This document shows positions 8,456-17,405 of a stretch of 64,000 bases of DNA, one piece after another. Positions within the stretch are counted from its first letter, which is position 1; each line of letters opens with the position of its first letter. Under the pieces are notes generated by a model. That model saw only the letters and a list, made by a program, of their open reading frames with translations. It did not search any database and was not told where the DNA came from. The position numbers were made by a program, and so were the translations under genes. Source of the stretch: an uncultured Victivallis sp. (GTDB taxonomy: Bacteria > Verrucomicrobiota > Lentisphaeria > Victivallales > Victivallaceae); NCBI GenBank assembly GCA_944389895.1, contig CALXOA010000090.1, forward strand, positions 25,875-89,874, written 5' to 3'.

Positions 8456-9342
8456 GACTCACGGACGGCGGAGCCGACTGGTGGATGCGCGCGGGGATGG
8501 AGTATCCCGTCGTGCTGGTGTTCTTCCTCGCGGCCATCTTCATCTTCGGAAGCTGTCTCGGCAGTTTTCTGAATGTCTGTATCTGGCGGATGCCGCTGGG
8601 GGAATCGATCGCCGATGCCCCTTCCCACTGTACCAGCTGCGGCAGCGAAATCCGCTGGTACGACAATATTCCGATCGTCAGTTATCTGGTGCTGCGGGGA
8701 CGCTGCCGCCATTGCGGTGCGCCCTACAGTTGCCGTTATCTCGTGGTCGAAGCGCTTACCGGAACATTGTTCGCCCTGATTTTCGTAAAGGTGGGGCTGG
8801 TGCGTCAGCCGCCGGAGACGCTCGCGGTCTACTGGCCGATGACGCTGCTGTGCATCACAACTGCCTGGATCGACGCCGAACACAGGATCATTCCGGACGC
8901 AACCACCTATCCGGCGATGTTTCTGGGCATGGCGGCGGCCGTGCTCTTTCCGTCGATCTGGGGAGAAAACACCGGCAGGATTTCAGCACCGGTTCTGGCG
9001 GCGCTGTCGGGAGTGCTCCCGGCACTCTTTCTCGCTCTCTTCGCACTGGCCGGGCGCCGGATCGCCCGCCGGGAAGTGCTCGGCTGGGGAGATGTCAAAT
9101 TCATCGCAGCGACCGGAATCCTGCTCGGAGTACCCGGAGCGCTGTTCACGTTGCTCGCGGGATCGCTCACCGGAACCTTCTACGGGATCGGATTCGCGAC
9201 GGCGCGGCGGCGGCCGCTCCGGCGGACCAGCATCGCCTTCGGGCCGTTTCTCGCCGGAGCGGCGCTGGTCTGGATTTTCGCCGGAGAAACGTTGCTTCGC
9301 GGGTATTTGCATTTTGCGGTTCCCGGCGTGCTTGCACAATAG
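8449..9342 (+). CDS. pilD: Type IV prepilin peptidase (A24 family)
   Basis: 297 residues from an ATG inside the end of aroE. It cleaves the leader of type IV pilins and pseudopilins at the inner membrane and usually N-methylates the new N-terminus. The N-terminal half carries the zinc-binding C-x2-C pairs (C61/C64 and C86/C89). The two catalytic aspartates are seen at D142 (AWIDAEHRIIPD) and D215 (GWGDVKF, the GxGD motif). About eight membrane segments. It is the likely processing enzyme for the pseudopilins at 24314 and 39868. No pilus assembly genes flank it. Confidence 0.93.
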   Translation: MLRLTDGGADWWMRAGMEYPVVLVFFLAAIFIFGSCLGSFLNVCIWRMPLGESIADAPSHCTSCGSEIRWYDNIPIVSYLVLRGRCRHCGAPYSCRYLVVEALTGTLFALIFVKVGLVRQPPETLAVYWPMTLLCITTAWIDAEHRIIPDATTYPAMFLGMAAAVLFPSIWGENTGRISAPVLAALSGVLPALFLALFALAGRRIARREVLGWGDVKFIAATGILLGVPGALFTLLAGSLTGTFYGIGFATARRRPLRRTSIAFGPFLAGAALVWIFAGETLLRGYLHFAVPGVLAQ

Positions 9343-9359
9343 CCGCGCTGTGTTATATT
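9332..9359 (+). promoter_or_regulatory. Predicted promoter of the rha operon
   Basis: TTGCAC (9332-9337), a 16-bp spacer and TATATT (9354-9359) lie about 58 bp upstream of rhaA. The -35 lies inside the end of pilD. Confidence 0.55.
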
Positions 9360-9417
9360 AACGTATGGTTATGCCTTCTACAAGGTGAAAAAAATTCAAG
9401 TTTCCAAGGAGGGAAAA

Positions 9418-10665
9418 ATGGCTTCCATGTTCGATGCGGCCAAACAGGTGTACGCCGATCTCGGCGTCGATGTCGAAGCGGCGTTCAAGCGGCTCGATCA
9501 GATCGCGGTCAGTCTCCACTGCTGGCAGGGTGATGACGTCACCGGATTCGGAAACGACGCCGCTCTCGACGGCGGGATTCAGGTCACCGGCAACTATCCC
9601 GGCCGGGCACGCACCCCCGGGGAGTTGCGCGCCGACATCGACATGGTGCTGGCACTCGTTCCCGGGAAAAAACGGCTCAACCTCCATTCGCTCTATGCCG
9701 AAACCAACGGAAAGAAGGTCGACCGTAACGAAATCCTGCCGGAACACTTCGCAAACTGGATCGACTGGGCGATGGAACGCAAGGTCGGTCTCGACTTCAA
9801 TCCGTCGTTTTTCTCGCACCCGATGCTGAAGAACGGGCTGACGTTGAGCAGCCCCGAAGCGTCAGTGCGCAAATTCTGGATCGAACACGGCATCGCCTGC
9901 CGCAAAATCGCCGAGGTGTTCGGGAAAAAACTCAGAAACACCTGCATCACCAACTTCTGGGTGCCGGACGGGTTCAAGGATACGCCGTACGACCGGCTCG
10001 CTCCCCGCGAGCGTCTCGCCGACTCCCTCGACCGGATTTTTGCGGTGGAAATCAATCCGAAGTACAACCGTGATGCGGTCGAGTGCAAACTCTTCGGCAT
10101 CGGCGCGGAAAGCTGCACCGTCGGGTCGCATGAGTTCTACATGGGCTATGCGATGCGCAACAACAAGCTGCTCTGCCTTGACGCAGGCCACTTCCATCCG
10201 ACCGAAGTGATTTCCGACAAGCTGAGCAGCTGCCTGCTCTTCGTCGACGAAGTGCTGCTGCACGTCAGCCGCGGAGTCCGCTGGGACAGCGACCACGTCG
10301 TGACCATGACCGACGAACTCAAGGCGATCGCCGAAGAGGTGATCCGCCACAACTACGACAAGCGGGTCCACATCGGCCTCGACTATTTCGACGGTTCGAT
10401 CAACCGGATCGCGGCATGGACGATCGGTGCGCGCAACATGTCCAAGGCGCTGCTGATGGCGCTGGTCGAACCGGCGGCGATGCTCAAGAAAGTGGAGAAG
10501 GCCGGCGACTTCACCAGCCGCCTCGCGCTGCTGGAAGAGGTCAAGACGCTGCCTTTCGCCCCGATCTGGAACGAATATTGCGAGCGCTGCAATGTTCCGG
10601 TCGGCCCGGCCTGGCTGGCCGAAGTCAAGAAGTACGAAGCCGAAGTGCTTTCAAAGCGCAAGTAA
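9418..10665 (+). CDS. rhaA: L-rhamnose isomerase
   Basis: 415 residues. The ATG at 9418 is preceded by AAGGAGG. It interconverts L-rhamnose and L-rhamnulose, the first step of rhamnose catabolism. The family blocks appear in order: [52 protein letters not shown] with metal ligands, [14 protein letters not shown] and the C-terminal [13 protein letters not shown]. Length and blocks match the classical RhaA (E. coli enzyme about 419 residues). The fused aldolase/dehydrogenase gene follows after a hairpin. No rhamnulokinase gene lies between or nearby. Confidence 0.96.
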   Translation: MASMFDAAKQVYADLGVDVEAAFKRLDQIAVSLHCWQGDDVTGFGNDAALDGGIQVTGNYPGRARTPGELRADIDMVLALVPGKKRLNLHSLYAETNGKKVDRNEILPEHFANWIDWAMERKVGLDFNPSFFSHPMLKNGLTLSSPEASVRKFWIEHGIACRKIAEVFGKKLRNTCITNFWVPDGFKDTPYDRLAPRERLADSLDRIFAVEINPKYNRDAVECKLFGIGAESCTVGSHEFYMGYAMRNNKLLCLDAGHFHPTEVISDKLSSCLLFVDEVLLHVSRGVRWDSDHVVTMTDELKAIAEEVIRHNYDKRVHIGLDYFDGSINRIAAWTIGARNMSKALLMALVEPAAMLKKVEKAGDFTSRLALLEEVKTLPFAPIWNEYCERCNVPVGPAWLAEVKKYEAEVLSKRK

Positions 10666-10689
10666 GCCGGGAACTCCGGCTCCGGACCG

Positions 10690-10724
10690 AACTCCCGCGC
10701 CCGTCAGGGAAAGGCGCGGGAGTT
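10690..10724 (+). terminator. Strong intercistronic hairpin between rhaA and rhaD
   Basis: A perfect 12-bp stem AACTCCCGCGCC (10690-10701) with its complement (10713-10724) has an 11-nt loop. Only a weak T-rich stretch follows. It may be a partial terminator or an mRNA-stabilising hairpin. Confidence 0.5.
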
Positions 10725-10782
10725 TGGTGTTTCATTTCAGGGCATTCCATAAGGGAACTAAAAATATTCAAGGGAAAGCAAA

Positions 10783-12678
10783 ATGTCACTCTCGATCATC
10801 CGCGAACTCTCCAACCGCTACGGTTCCAATCCGGAATTTGTGCTGGCCGGCGGCGGTAACACCTCCTGCAAGGATGAGAAATTTCTCTACGTGAAACCGA
10901 GCGGCGTCGCGCTCGCAAACATCACGGAAGCCGACTTCGTGAAAATGGACCGCGAAGCGATCCGCCGCTGCTTCGAAGTGCCCGCCGGAGACGATCCGAC
11001 CGAACGAGAGGCGCTGATCACCCGCATGATGAATTTCGCGGTCGTCAGCACCTCCGGCCGGCGGCCCTCGGTCGAAGCGCCGCTGCATGAACTGATGCCG
11101 TTCACCTATGTCGTCCACCTCCATCCCGGCGTGGTCAACGGGCTCACCTGCGGCAGAGACGGGGCGCAACTCTGTGCGGAACTCTTCCCCGAAGCACTGT
11201 GGATTCCGGCGACGGATCCTGGTTTCATCCTCGCCCAGGTGGTCTATGAAGCGAACTGTGCCTATACGAAGAAAAACGGCAAATCCGCCTCGGTGATCTT
11301 CCTGCAGAACCACGGTGTCTTCGTCGGCGGCAACACCGCGGAGGAGATCGACTCCGCATATGACAGAATCGTCGGAACGCTGAAGCAGCGCTACCAGGCT
11401 GCAGGGGTACCGCTCGACCTCGTCACCGGTGAACTCGACAACGAAACTGTGATGAAATACGCTCCCCTGCTTCGCGGCTGGCTCGGCGACGGCACGGTTC
11501 CGGTTACGGTCAAGGCGCTTGCGCCCTTCAAAACAGCGCGCGGCCCGCTGACTCCGGATCACATCGTCTACGCGAAGTCCTACTCTCTCGTGACCGGGGA
11601 GCCCACCCGGGAAGCGATTGAGGCGTTCGAAAAGCAGTACGGCTATAAACCGCTGGTCGTCGAGGTGCCCGGCAAGGCGGTGTTCTGCGCCGGGAAAAAC
11701 GGCGCCGGCGCGGCGGTCACCGCGCTCCTCGCCATGGATGCCGGCAAGGTACAGCAGTACGGTGCGGCGTTCGGGGGAGAAAACTTCCTCTCCAACGAGC
11801 GGCGGCTCTTCATCGAGAACTGGGAAGCCGAGTCCTACCGCAAGAAGGTCGCCGCGGGCGGCAGTTCCAAACTGACCGGAAAAATCGCGGTTGTCACCGG
11901 CGGCGCACAGGGATTCGGGCTTGGAATTGCGGAAAAGCTCGCGGCAGCCGGTGCAACGGTAGTGATTGCCGATATGAACTTCGAAGGAGCCTGCAAGGCG
12001 GCAGCGGGACTCAAAGCTCCGGGTGGAGCGGGGGCGGTCGCGGTGAATATCGCCGACGAGGCCTCGGTCGAAACCATGGTCGAATCGGTAGTCCGGGATT
12101 TCGGCGGCATCGACCTCTTCGTCGCCAACGCGGGTGTGCTGCGGGCCGGTTCGGTCAAGACGCTCGACAAGAAAGACTGGGACTTCGTGACCAACATCAA
12201 CTACACCGGGTACTTCCTCTGCGTCAAGCATGTCGCACCGGTGATGGCGTTGCAGAACTCCGCCTGCGCCGCCTGGACCGACATCGTGCAGGTCAACTCC
12301 AAGAGCGGTCTGGTCGGCTCCAACCGGAACGGCGCCTACGCGGGCGGAAAATTCGGCACGATCGGTCTGACCCAGAGTTTCGCTCTGGAACTGGTCGCCG
12401 ATCACATCAAGGTCAACAGCGTCTGTCCGGGCAACTTCTTCGACGGTCCGCTGTGGTCCGACCCGGTGCGCGGACTCTTCGTGCAATATCTCAACAGCGG
12501 CAAAGTGCCGGGAGCGAAGAACGTCGCCGACGTCAAGGTTCATTATGAGAAGCAGATTCCGATGCACCGCGGCTGCTATCCGTCGGATGTCGCGACGGCG
12601 ATCATCTACGCCGTGGAACAGCCCTACGAAACCGGCCAGGCCATTCCGGTCACCGGCGGCCAGGTAATGCTGAACTGA
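10783..12678 (+). CDS. rhaD: Bifunctional rhamnulose-1-phosphate aldolase / short-chain dehydrogenase
   Basis: 631 residues. The N-terminal part (about 1-330) is a class II aldolase with zinc ligands in VVHLHPGVVN and a further His in FLQNHGVFVGG. The C-terminal part (about 365-631) is an SDR with cofactor loop VTGGAQGFG near 370, NAGVL, and active-site YAGGK near 520. In known fusions of this kind the aldolase splits L-rhamnulose 1-phosphate into DHAP and L-lactaldehyde and the second domain oxidises or reduces lactaldehyde. It directly follows rhaA and ends in a terminator. Which way the dehydrogenase runs cannot be read from sequence. Confidence 0.9.
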   Translation: MSLSIIRELSNRYGSNPEFVLAGGGNTSCKDEKFLYVKPSGVALANITEADFVKMDREAIRRCFEVPAGDDPTEREALITRMMNFAVVSTSGRRPSVEAPLHELMPFTYVVHLHPGVVNGLTCGRDGAQLCAELFPEALWIPATDPGFILAQVVYEANCAYTKKNGKSASVIFLQNHGVFVGGNTAEEIDSAYDRIVGTLKQRYQAAGVPLDLVTGELDNETVMKYAPLLRGWLGDGTVPVTVKALAPFKTARGPLTPDHIVYAKSYSLVTGEPTREAIEAFEKQYGYKPLVVEVPGKAVFCAGKNGAGAAVTALLAMDAGKVQQYGAAFGGENFLSNERRLFIENWEAESYRKKVAAGGSSKLTGKIAVVTGGAQGFGLGIAEKLAAAGATVVIADMNFEGACKAAAGLKAPGGAGAVAVNIADEASVETMVESVVRDFGGIDLFVANAGVLRAGSVKTLDKKDWDFVTNINYTGYFLCVKHVAPVMALQNSACAAWTDIVQVNSKSGLVGSNRNGAYAGGKFGTIGLTQSFALELVADHIKVNSVCPGNFFDGPLWSDPVRGLFVQYLNSGKVPGAKNVADVKVHYEKQIPMHRGCYPSDVATAIIYAVEQPYETGQAIPVTGGQVMLN

Positions 12679-12693
12679 CGGGAAACACTCCCC

Positions 12694-12732
12694 GCCGGAC
12701 GGGGAAAGGACGTTCCCCCGCCCGGCATTTTT
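12694..12732 (+). terminator. Rho-independent terminator of the rha operon
   Basis: GCCGG-A-CGGGG (12694-12704) pairs with CCCCG-C-CCGGC (12716-12726), one mismatch in 11 bp, followed by five T (12728-12732). Confidence 0.75.
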
Positions 12733-12750
12733 ATGGAAAGAAACAACTTC

Positions 12751-13380
12751 ATGGCAACGAAAATCATTCTTTTTCAAGGAGATTCCGTAACCGACTGCGG
12801 CCGCAGCCGGGAGACGGATCAGCCGGACACCGCTCTCGGCGGAGGCTATCCGACGCTCTGCGCAGCCCGCCTGCTCGCCGACCATCCGGCCGGAGAAGTG
12901 GCAATCTACAATCGCGGAATCAGCGGCAACCGGGTAGTCGATCTCTACGCCCGCTGGAAAATCGATGCTCTGAACCTCCGCCCGGATCTTCTGAGCATCC
13001 TGATCGGCGTCAACGACACCTGGCACGAGTTTTCCCACCACAACGGCGTCGAACTCGATCGATATGTGATGGTCTACCGGATGCTGCTGGACTGGACGAA
13101 ACAGGTGCTTCCCGCAACCCGGCTGGTGTTGTGCGAGCCTTTCGTGCTCGAGTGCGGCGCGGTCACGCCGGAATTTGCGGCCGATATCGCGCCGCGGCGC
13201 GATGCGGTGCGCAAACTCGCGGCGGAATACGGAGCCGTATTCGTGCCGTTCCAGCAGGTGGTCACCGAAGGGGCCCGGCGGGCGGGAAGTCCGGAGCGGG
13301 TTCTGGCCGACGGAGTCCATCCGACACTGCTCGGGCATCAGCTGCTGGCCGACGCATGGCTCCGCGAGGTGGGCTTCTGA
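12751..13380 (+). CDS. SGNH/GDSL-family hydrolase
   Basis: 209 residues from the ATG at 12751 (MATKIILFQGDS); an ATG at 12733 would add six residues and abuts the preceding terminator. The four SGNH blocks are present: GDS with Ser12, RGISGNR (Gly), IGVND (Asn) and the catalytic D-x2-H in ADGVHP. No signal peptide, so it should act in the cytoplasm. The family includes rhamnogalacturonan and xylan acetylesterases. Its place beside rhamnose catabolic genes suggests deacetylation of imported plant oligosaccharides, but the substrate is inferred. Confidence 0.88.
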   Translation: MATKIILFQGDSVTDCGRSRETDQPDTALGGGYPTLCAARLLADHPAGEVAIYNRGISGNRVVDLYARWKIDALNLRPDLLSILIGVNDTWHEFSHHNGVELDRYVMVYRMLLDWTKQVLPATRLVLCEPFVLECGAVTPEFAADIAPRRDAVRKLAAEYGAVFVPFQQVVTEGARRAGSPERVLADGVHPTLLGHQLLADAWLREVGF

Positions 13381-13391
13381 CCTTTCCGAAA

Positions 13392-13425
13392 GCGCCGGAA
13401 CGTTTCCGGTTCCGGCGCCGGAATT
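13392..13425 (+). terminator. Terminator after the SGNH hydrolase gene
   Basis: GCGCCGGAAC (13392-13401) pairs perfectly with GTTCCGGCGC (13409-13418) around a 7-nt loop. Only a short TTTT follows at 13424. Confidence 0.55.
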
Positions 13426-13455
13426 TTCTACAATCAACCATATGACATTCACATC

Positions 13456-13995
13456 ATGCAGCAACAGATCCGGGATATTTTGATTGAGATCGGTGAGAAC
13501 CCAGACCGCGAAGGATTGCTCGACACTCCGAAACGGGTGGAGAAGAGTCTCGCCTTTCTGACACGCGGGTATCAACAGTCACTGGAGGAGGTCGTCAACG
13601 GCGCGCTGTTCGAATCGGAGTCCGACGACATGGTGATCGTCCGCGACATCGAGTTTTTCAGCATGTGCGAGCACCACATGCTTCCCTTCTTCGGGAAGTG
13701 CCACGTCGGTTACATCCCGAAGGGAAAAATTCTCGGCGTCAGCAAAGTGGCCCGGATCGTCGACATGTTCGCCCGGCGGCTCCAGATCCAGGAACGGCTG
13801 ACCAAACAGATCTCCGAAGCGCTCATGGGAATCCTCGACGCCGCCGGAGTCGGAGTCGTGATGGAGGCGCGTCATCTCTGTATGCAGATGCGCGGAGTTG
13901 AGAAGCAACATTCGGTGATGACCACCAGTTCGATGGTCGGTTCCTTCCGGCGCGAACTGGCGACCCGAAACGAATTTACCCGGTTGATCCGATGA
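13456..13995 (+). CDS. folE: GTP cyclohydrolase I
   Basis: 179 residues. It converts GTP to dihydroneopterin triphosphate, the first step of folate or pterin synthesis. Zinc ligands of the FolE family are seen as C71 and H74 (MCEHHMLPF) and C142 (LCMQMRGV), with the catalytic His region EKQHS. Compact length is normal for bacterial FolE. Its stop overlaps the dtd start (ATGA), placing it at the head of a coupled folE-dtd-dxr cluster. Confidence 0.96.
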   Translation: MQQQIRDILIEIGENPDREGLLDTPKRVEKSLAFLTRGYQQSLEEVVNGALFESESDDMVIVRDIEFFSMCEHHMLPFFGKCHVGYIPKGKILGVSKVARIVDMFARRLQIQERLTKQISEALMGILDAAGVGVVMEARHLCMQMRGVEKQHSVMTTSSMVGSFRRELATRNEFTRLIR

Positions 13996-14432
13996 GGGCA
14001 CTGGTGCAGAGAGTCACCGCCGGGAGTGTCCGAATCGGCGGGGAAACGGTCGGAGCGATCGGTCCGGGTCTGGTGATTCTGGTCGGAGTCACCCATACGG
14101 ACACGCTCAGGGAAGTTCGTTTCGTCGCGGAAAAATGTGTGAATCTACGCATTTTCGAGGACGCTGCGGGCAAGATGAATCGTTCGTTGCTCGAAGTCGG
14201 AGGTTCGGCGCTGGTCGTTTCGCAATTCACCCTCTACGGAGATTGCACGGCAGGACGCCGCCCCTCTTTTTCCGAAGCGGCGCGACCGGAGACGGCGATC
14301 CCCCTTTACGAGGCGTTCATCGAACAGGTCCGTTCCTCGGGCGTCACCGTCGCAACCGGCCGTTTCGGCGCCGATATGCAGCTTGAAATTCACAATGACG
14401 GCCCGGTAACGCTGATGGTGGAGTCGAAATGA
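13992..14432 (+). CDS. dtd: D-aminoacyl-tRNA deacylase
   Basis: 146 residues, full length. It hydrolyses D-amino acids from mischarged tRNA and also removes Gly from tRNA-Ala. The two family signatures are present: SQFTLYGDC with the Thr of the active site, and the cross-subunit Gly-Pro motif NDGPVTL near the C-terminus. The ATG overlaps the folE stop and its own stop overlaps the dxr start, both as ATGA. Confidence 0.95.
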   Translation: MRALVQRVTAGSVRIGGETVGAIGPGLVILVGVTHTDTLREVRFVAEKCVNLRIFEDAAGKMNRSLLEVGGSALVVSQFTLYGDCTAGRRPSFSEAARPETAIPLYEAFIEQVRSSGVTVATGRFGADMQLEIHNDGPVTLMVESK

Positions 14433-15583
14433 AACAAACTGGGGTTGTAATACTCGGGGCAACCGGATCCATCGGCCGGAACACCGCCCGGGTGCTCGAA
14501 TGTCATCCGGATCGTTTCCGGGTGGTCGGTCTGGTCGCCCGCTGCAACACGGAGGAACTGGCACGGCAGGCGATGCTTTTCCGCCCGCGTCTCACCGTCA
14601 CGACAGATCCGGAACGGTTGCCGGAGCTGCGGGCTGCTCTGCCGCCGGGACTCGAAACCGCAACCGGGGCAGAATCGGTACTTGAACTGGTGACTGCCCC
14701 GGAAACAGATATGGTACTCTGTGCAATCGTCGGGACCGGGGGGCTTGCCCCGGTACTGGCCGCACTGCGCGCCGGGAAACGGGTCGCCCTGGCCAGCAAG
14801 GAGGTTCTGGTGATGGCCGGGGAGATCGTGCAACGCGAACTGGACACCTCTCCCGGAGGCTCCCTGATTCCGGTGGACAGTGAGCATTCAGCGCTCTTCC
14901 AGTGCCTTGCAGGCCGCAATCCGGATGAGCTCCGAACCCTCTGGCTGACCGCTTCCGGAGGCCCCTTCCGCGACTGGAGCAGCGAACAGATCGCCGCGGC
15001 GACGCTCGAGGACGCCCTCGCCCATCCGACCTGGGCAATGGGACCGAAGGTCACGATCGACTCCGCCTCCCTGATGAACAAAGCCCTGGAACTGGTGGAG
15101 GCACACTATCTCTTCCGGGTTCCGCCGGAACGGCTCAAGGTGTTGATCCATCCACAGTCTCTGGTGCACTCGATGATCGAGTTGAATGACGGCAGTTTCA
15201 TTGCGCAGATGTCGAAACCGGATATGCGCTTTGCGATCCAGTACGCGCTGACCTATCCGGAGCGCTCCGCCGCCGGGAAACTGCCGGAACTCGATTTTTC
15301 AGCCGGACTGGATTTCGACTTCCGGCTGCCCGACCGGAGGAAATTCCCGTCGCTCGACTTCGCGGATGAGGCAATGCGCCGGGGCGGAACCCTTCCTGCG
15401 GTAATGAATGCCGCCAACGAAGTCGCGGTGGAGAAATTCCGCCGCGGGGAGATCGGTTTCAGCCGGATCTGGTCGATCATCGAGCAGACCATGGCCGCCC
15501 ATGAGGTGGAGCCGCAGCGCGACCTCGAAACCATCCACGCGGCCGATCGGGAGGCGCGGGTGTTTGCCCGCGAACTGCGTTGA
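14429..15583 (+). CDS. dxr: 1-deoxy-D-xylulose-5-phosphate reductoisomerase
   Basis: 384 residues. This NADPH-dependent enzyme makes 2-C-methyl-D-erythritol 4-phosphate in the MEP isoprenoid pathway. Features: N-terminal Rossmann loop [19 protein letters not shown], metal and substrate site [11 protein letters not shown], the flexible-loop segment [15 protein letters not shown] and SLMNKALE, then the helical C-terminal domain. Together with ispG at 19102 it accounts for two MEP steps in this cluster. Coupled to dtd by an ATGA overlap and to the next gene by TTGA. Confidence 0.96.
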   Translation: MKQTGVVILGATGSIGRNTARVLECHPDRFRVVGLVARCNTEELARQAMLFRPRLTVTTDPERLPELRAALPPGLETATGAESVLELVTAPETDMVLCAIVGTGGLAPVLAALRAGKRVALASKEVLVMAGEIVQRELDTSPGGSLIPVDSEHSALFQCLAGRNPDELRTLWLTASGGPFRDWSSEQIAAATLEDALAHPTWAMGPKVTIDSASLMNKALELVEAHYLFRVPPERLKVLIHPQSLVHSMIELNDGSFIAQMSKPDMRFAIQYALTYPERSAAGKLPELDFSAGLDFDFRLPDRRKFPSLDFADEAMRRGGTLPAVMNAANEVAVEKFRRGEIGFSRIWSIIEQTMAAHEVEPQRDLETIHAADREARVFARELR

Positions 15584-17271
15584 CGAAAACCGGATCCGGC
15601 ACCCGGGCGCCGTACGGCGCGATGGCGGCAGCGGAACGCCGCCGCCTCGGTCTGCTGCTGACGACGGCACTGATCCTCGCCGGTTGTGCGCTGCGCCTCG
15701 GCAACTTCTTTGACGCTCTGGAATATGACGAAATCTGGACACTGGAATTTTTCGCCGGAGCTTCGCCGGCTGAAATTTTCACAAACCTGAGTCTGCCCAA
15801 CAATCACCCGATCAACTCGCTGCTGGTGAAACTGGTCACTACCTTCAATCCCGCAGTCTGCTGGATTCGTCTGCCGGCATGGCTCGCGGGCGTGTTGAGC
15901 CTGCCGTTGATCGGATATGTTGCACTGCGCTGGAGCGGCAAACGGGATGTCGCACTGTGGAGCCTCGCATTCTTCGCCTTTTCCATTCCTGCCGCCTATT
16001 ATGCGCAACAGGCGCGCGGATACAGTCTGCAGCTCTTCTTTCTGCTGCTCTTCACCGCGGGTCTGCTTGCGGCACACCGACGCCGGAACAACAGATTCCG
16101 CTACTGGCCGGAAGTCGCCGTGTTTCTGGGCGGAGCCGGCGCGGTTCTGACGCTGCCGACCTCGATTCTCTACCTCGGCGCATTGACGCTCACCGGAATG
16201 ATCGTCCGCCGCGGAAAAACTCTTCTTCGCCCCGCCTCCCTCGCCTGGACTCTGGGAACCGGCGTCGTGCTGACGCTGCTGTGGTATGGAATCAACTTCA
16301 GCAAATTCCGGGCGGCACAGGCGTGGGGCTTTGACGTGACCGGCGTCATTCCCTTCTGCAACTATGTGCTGGAGACGATCACCATGTTGATCCCGCCGGT
16401 CCAACTGGTACTGGCGGCAGCAGCCCTGTTCCTCGCCTTCCGCCGCAATCTTCCGTTGACGGTACCGCTGCTCCTCCCGCTGGTCGCGGCACTGGCAACG
16501 CAGGGCGGCCCTCCGCGCACCTGCCTGCCTTTCACCGCGCTCTTCGCAGTCTGGGCCGGAAGCGGCGCCGCGACTTTTCTGCGCCGCCTGCCCCGGAAGC
16601 CGCGTACGCTGACTCTTCTAGTCGGAGCCGTGATCGCCGGAGCGCTCCTCCTCTCCTGCCCGGCGATGCGGACCAAATGGCGCAACATCGACTGGTACGC
16701 CCTCTGCCGGGAGATCCGGGAACTTCCGCCGCAGACCGTGGTGATCCTCGGCGCAAACGCCGGCAATCCCTACCGTTGGAACAACTACCCGGAAGCTGCG
16801 GCCGACCACCTGGCCCGCCTTGAGGACTCCAGTCCGCAACGCGGGCTGCTCATCCTGGCTCCTCCGGACAGGATGAACGGCATCGACGCCAGCGGCGGCG
16901 AACGGGAGTTCGCGATGAACCTCCCCGGCCGGCCGCCGCAGAGAAAGCTCGCGGGACTCACCGCGAATGAATATCGCCTCCGCGAACTCGCCGGGCCTCC
17001 GGAGGCGGGGGCGGTCGTACTGGCCATCATCCGGCCGCTCCCCTCCCCCGCAGTAACTGCGGTCACCCGTCGCCTCGCTCCGGCGGGAGAGTGGCTTCAG
17101 GCGAATCCGTGGCTCTCCGACGTTCCCTTCGAAGGCGCGGAACATCTCCGCACCCGGCTGCTGGCGGGACGGATCACCGATCCATCCGGGATCGACTGGA
17201 ACAACTTCCGGCGGGAAACCGGCGACAGGGTAACACTCTATACGGTCGAACCGGCCGGCAACGGAAAATAA
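15580..17271 (+). CDS. Polytopic membrane protein, GT-C glycosyltransferase-like
   Basis: 563 residues if it starts at the TTG overlapping the dxr stop; an ATG at 15622 is an alternative. The first two thirds hold about nine to ten hydrophobic segments, and the first non-cytoplasmic loop carries an acidic pair in EYDEIWT, as in GT-C (PMT, ArnT-like) glycosyltransferases that use lipid-linked sugars. The next loop contains NNHPINSLL, also typical of that fold. The last 180 residues form a soluble domain. Donor and acceptor are unknown. It sits between dxr and the rseP promoter. Confidence 0.7.
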   Translation: MTKTGSGTRAPYGAMAAAERRRLGLLLTTALILAGCALRLGNFFDALEYDEIWTLEFFAGASPAEIFTNLSLPNNHPINSLLVKLVTTFNPAVCWIRLPAWLAGVLSLPLIGYVALRWSGKRDVALWSLAFFAFSIPAAYYAQQARGYSLQLFFLLLFTAGLLAAHRRRNNRFRYWPEVAVFLGGAGAVLTLPTSILYLGALTLTGMIVRRGKTLLRPASLAWTLGTGVVLTLLWYGINFSKFRAAQAWGFDVTGVIPFCNYVLETITMLIPPVQLVLAAAALFLAFRRNLPLTVPLLLPLVAALATQGGPPRTCLPFTALFAVWAGSGAATFLRRLPRKPRTLTLLVGAVIAGALLLSCPAMRTKWRNIDWYALCREIRELPPQTVVILGANAGNPYRWNNYPEAAADHLARLEDSSPQRGLLILAPPDRMNGIDASGGEREFAMNLPGRPPQRKLAGLTANEYRLRELAGPPEAGAVVLAIIRPLPSPAVTAVTRRLAPAGEWLQANPWLSDVPFEGAEHLRTRLLAGRITDPSGIDWNNFRRETGDRVTLYTVEPAGNGK

Positions 17272-17295
17272 GCGCCGATTCCCGTCTCCCGGCGC

Positions 17296-17324
17296 TTGAA
17301 AAACCGTCAAAGACAAGGTATTAT
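17296..17324 (+). promoter_or_regulatory. Predicted promoter of rseP-ispG
   Basis: TTGAAA (17296-17301), a 17-bp spacer and TATTAT (17319-17324) lie about 80 bp upstream of rseP. Confidence 0.6.
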
Positions 17325-17360
17325 ATGAAATATACCCGGAGGAGTAATTAACAGATATTC

Positions 17361-17382
17361 CGGTTCCCGCACGCGGGGAACC
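17361..17382 (+). repeat. Hairpin in the rseP 5' leader
   Basis: CGGTTCCC (17361-17368) pairs with GGGAACCG (17375-17382). It lies between the promoter and the ribosome site of rseP, 23 nt before the start codon, with no T-run. It may affect stability or translation of the mRNA. Confidence 0.4.
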
Positions 17383-17405
17383 GTTGTAACGGCGAGGTGA
17401 TTTTC

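Noticed and set aside
10786..13575. Very long open frame on the minus strand (over 900 codons) opposite rhaD and its neighbours
   Set aside because: It mirrors the codon pattern of the real plus-strand genes, crosses terminators, and shows no family motifs or ribosome site.
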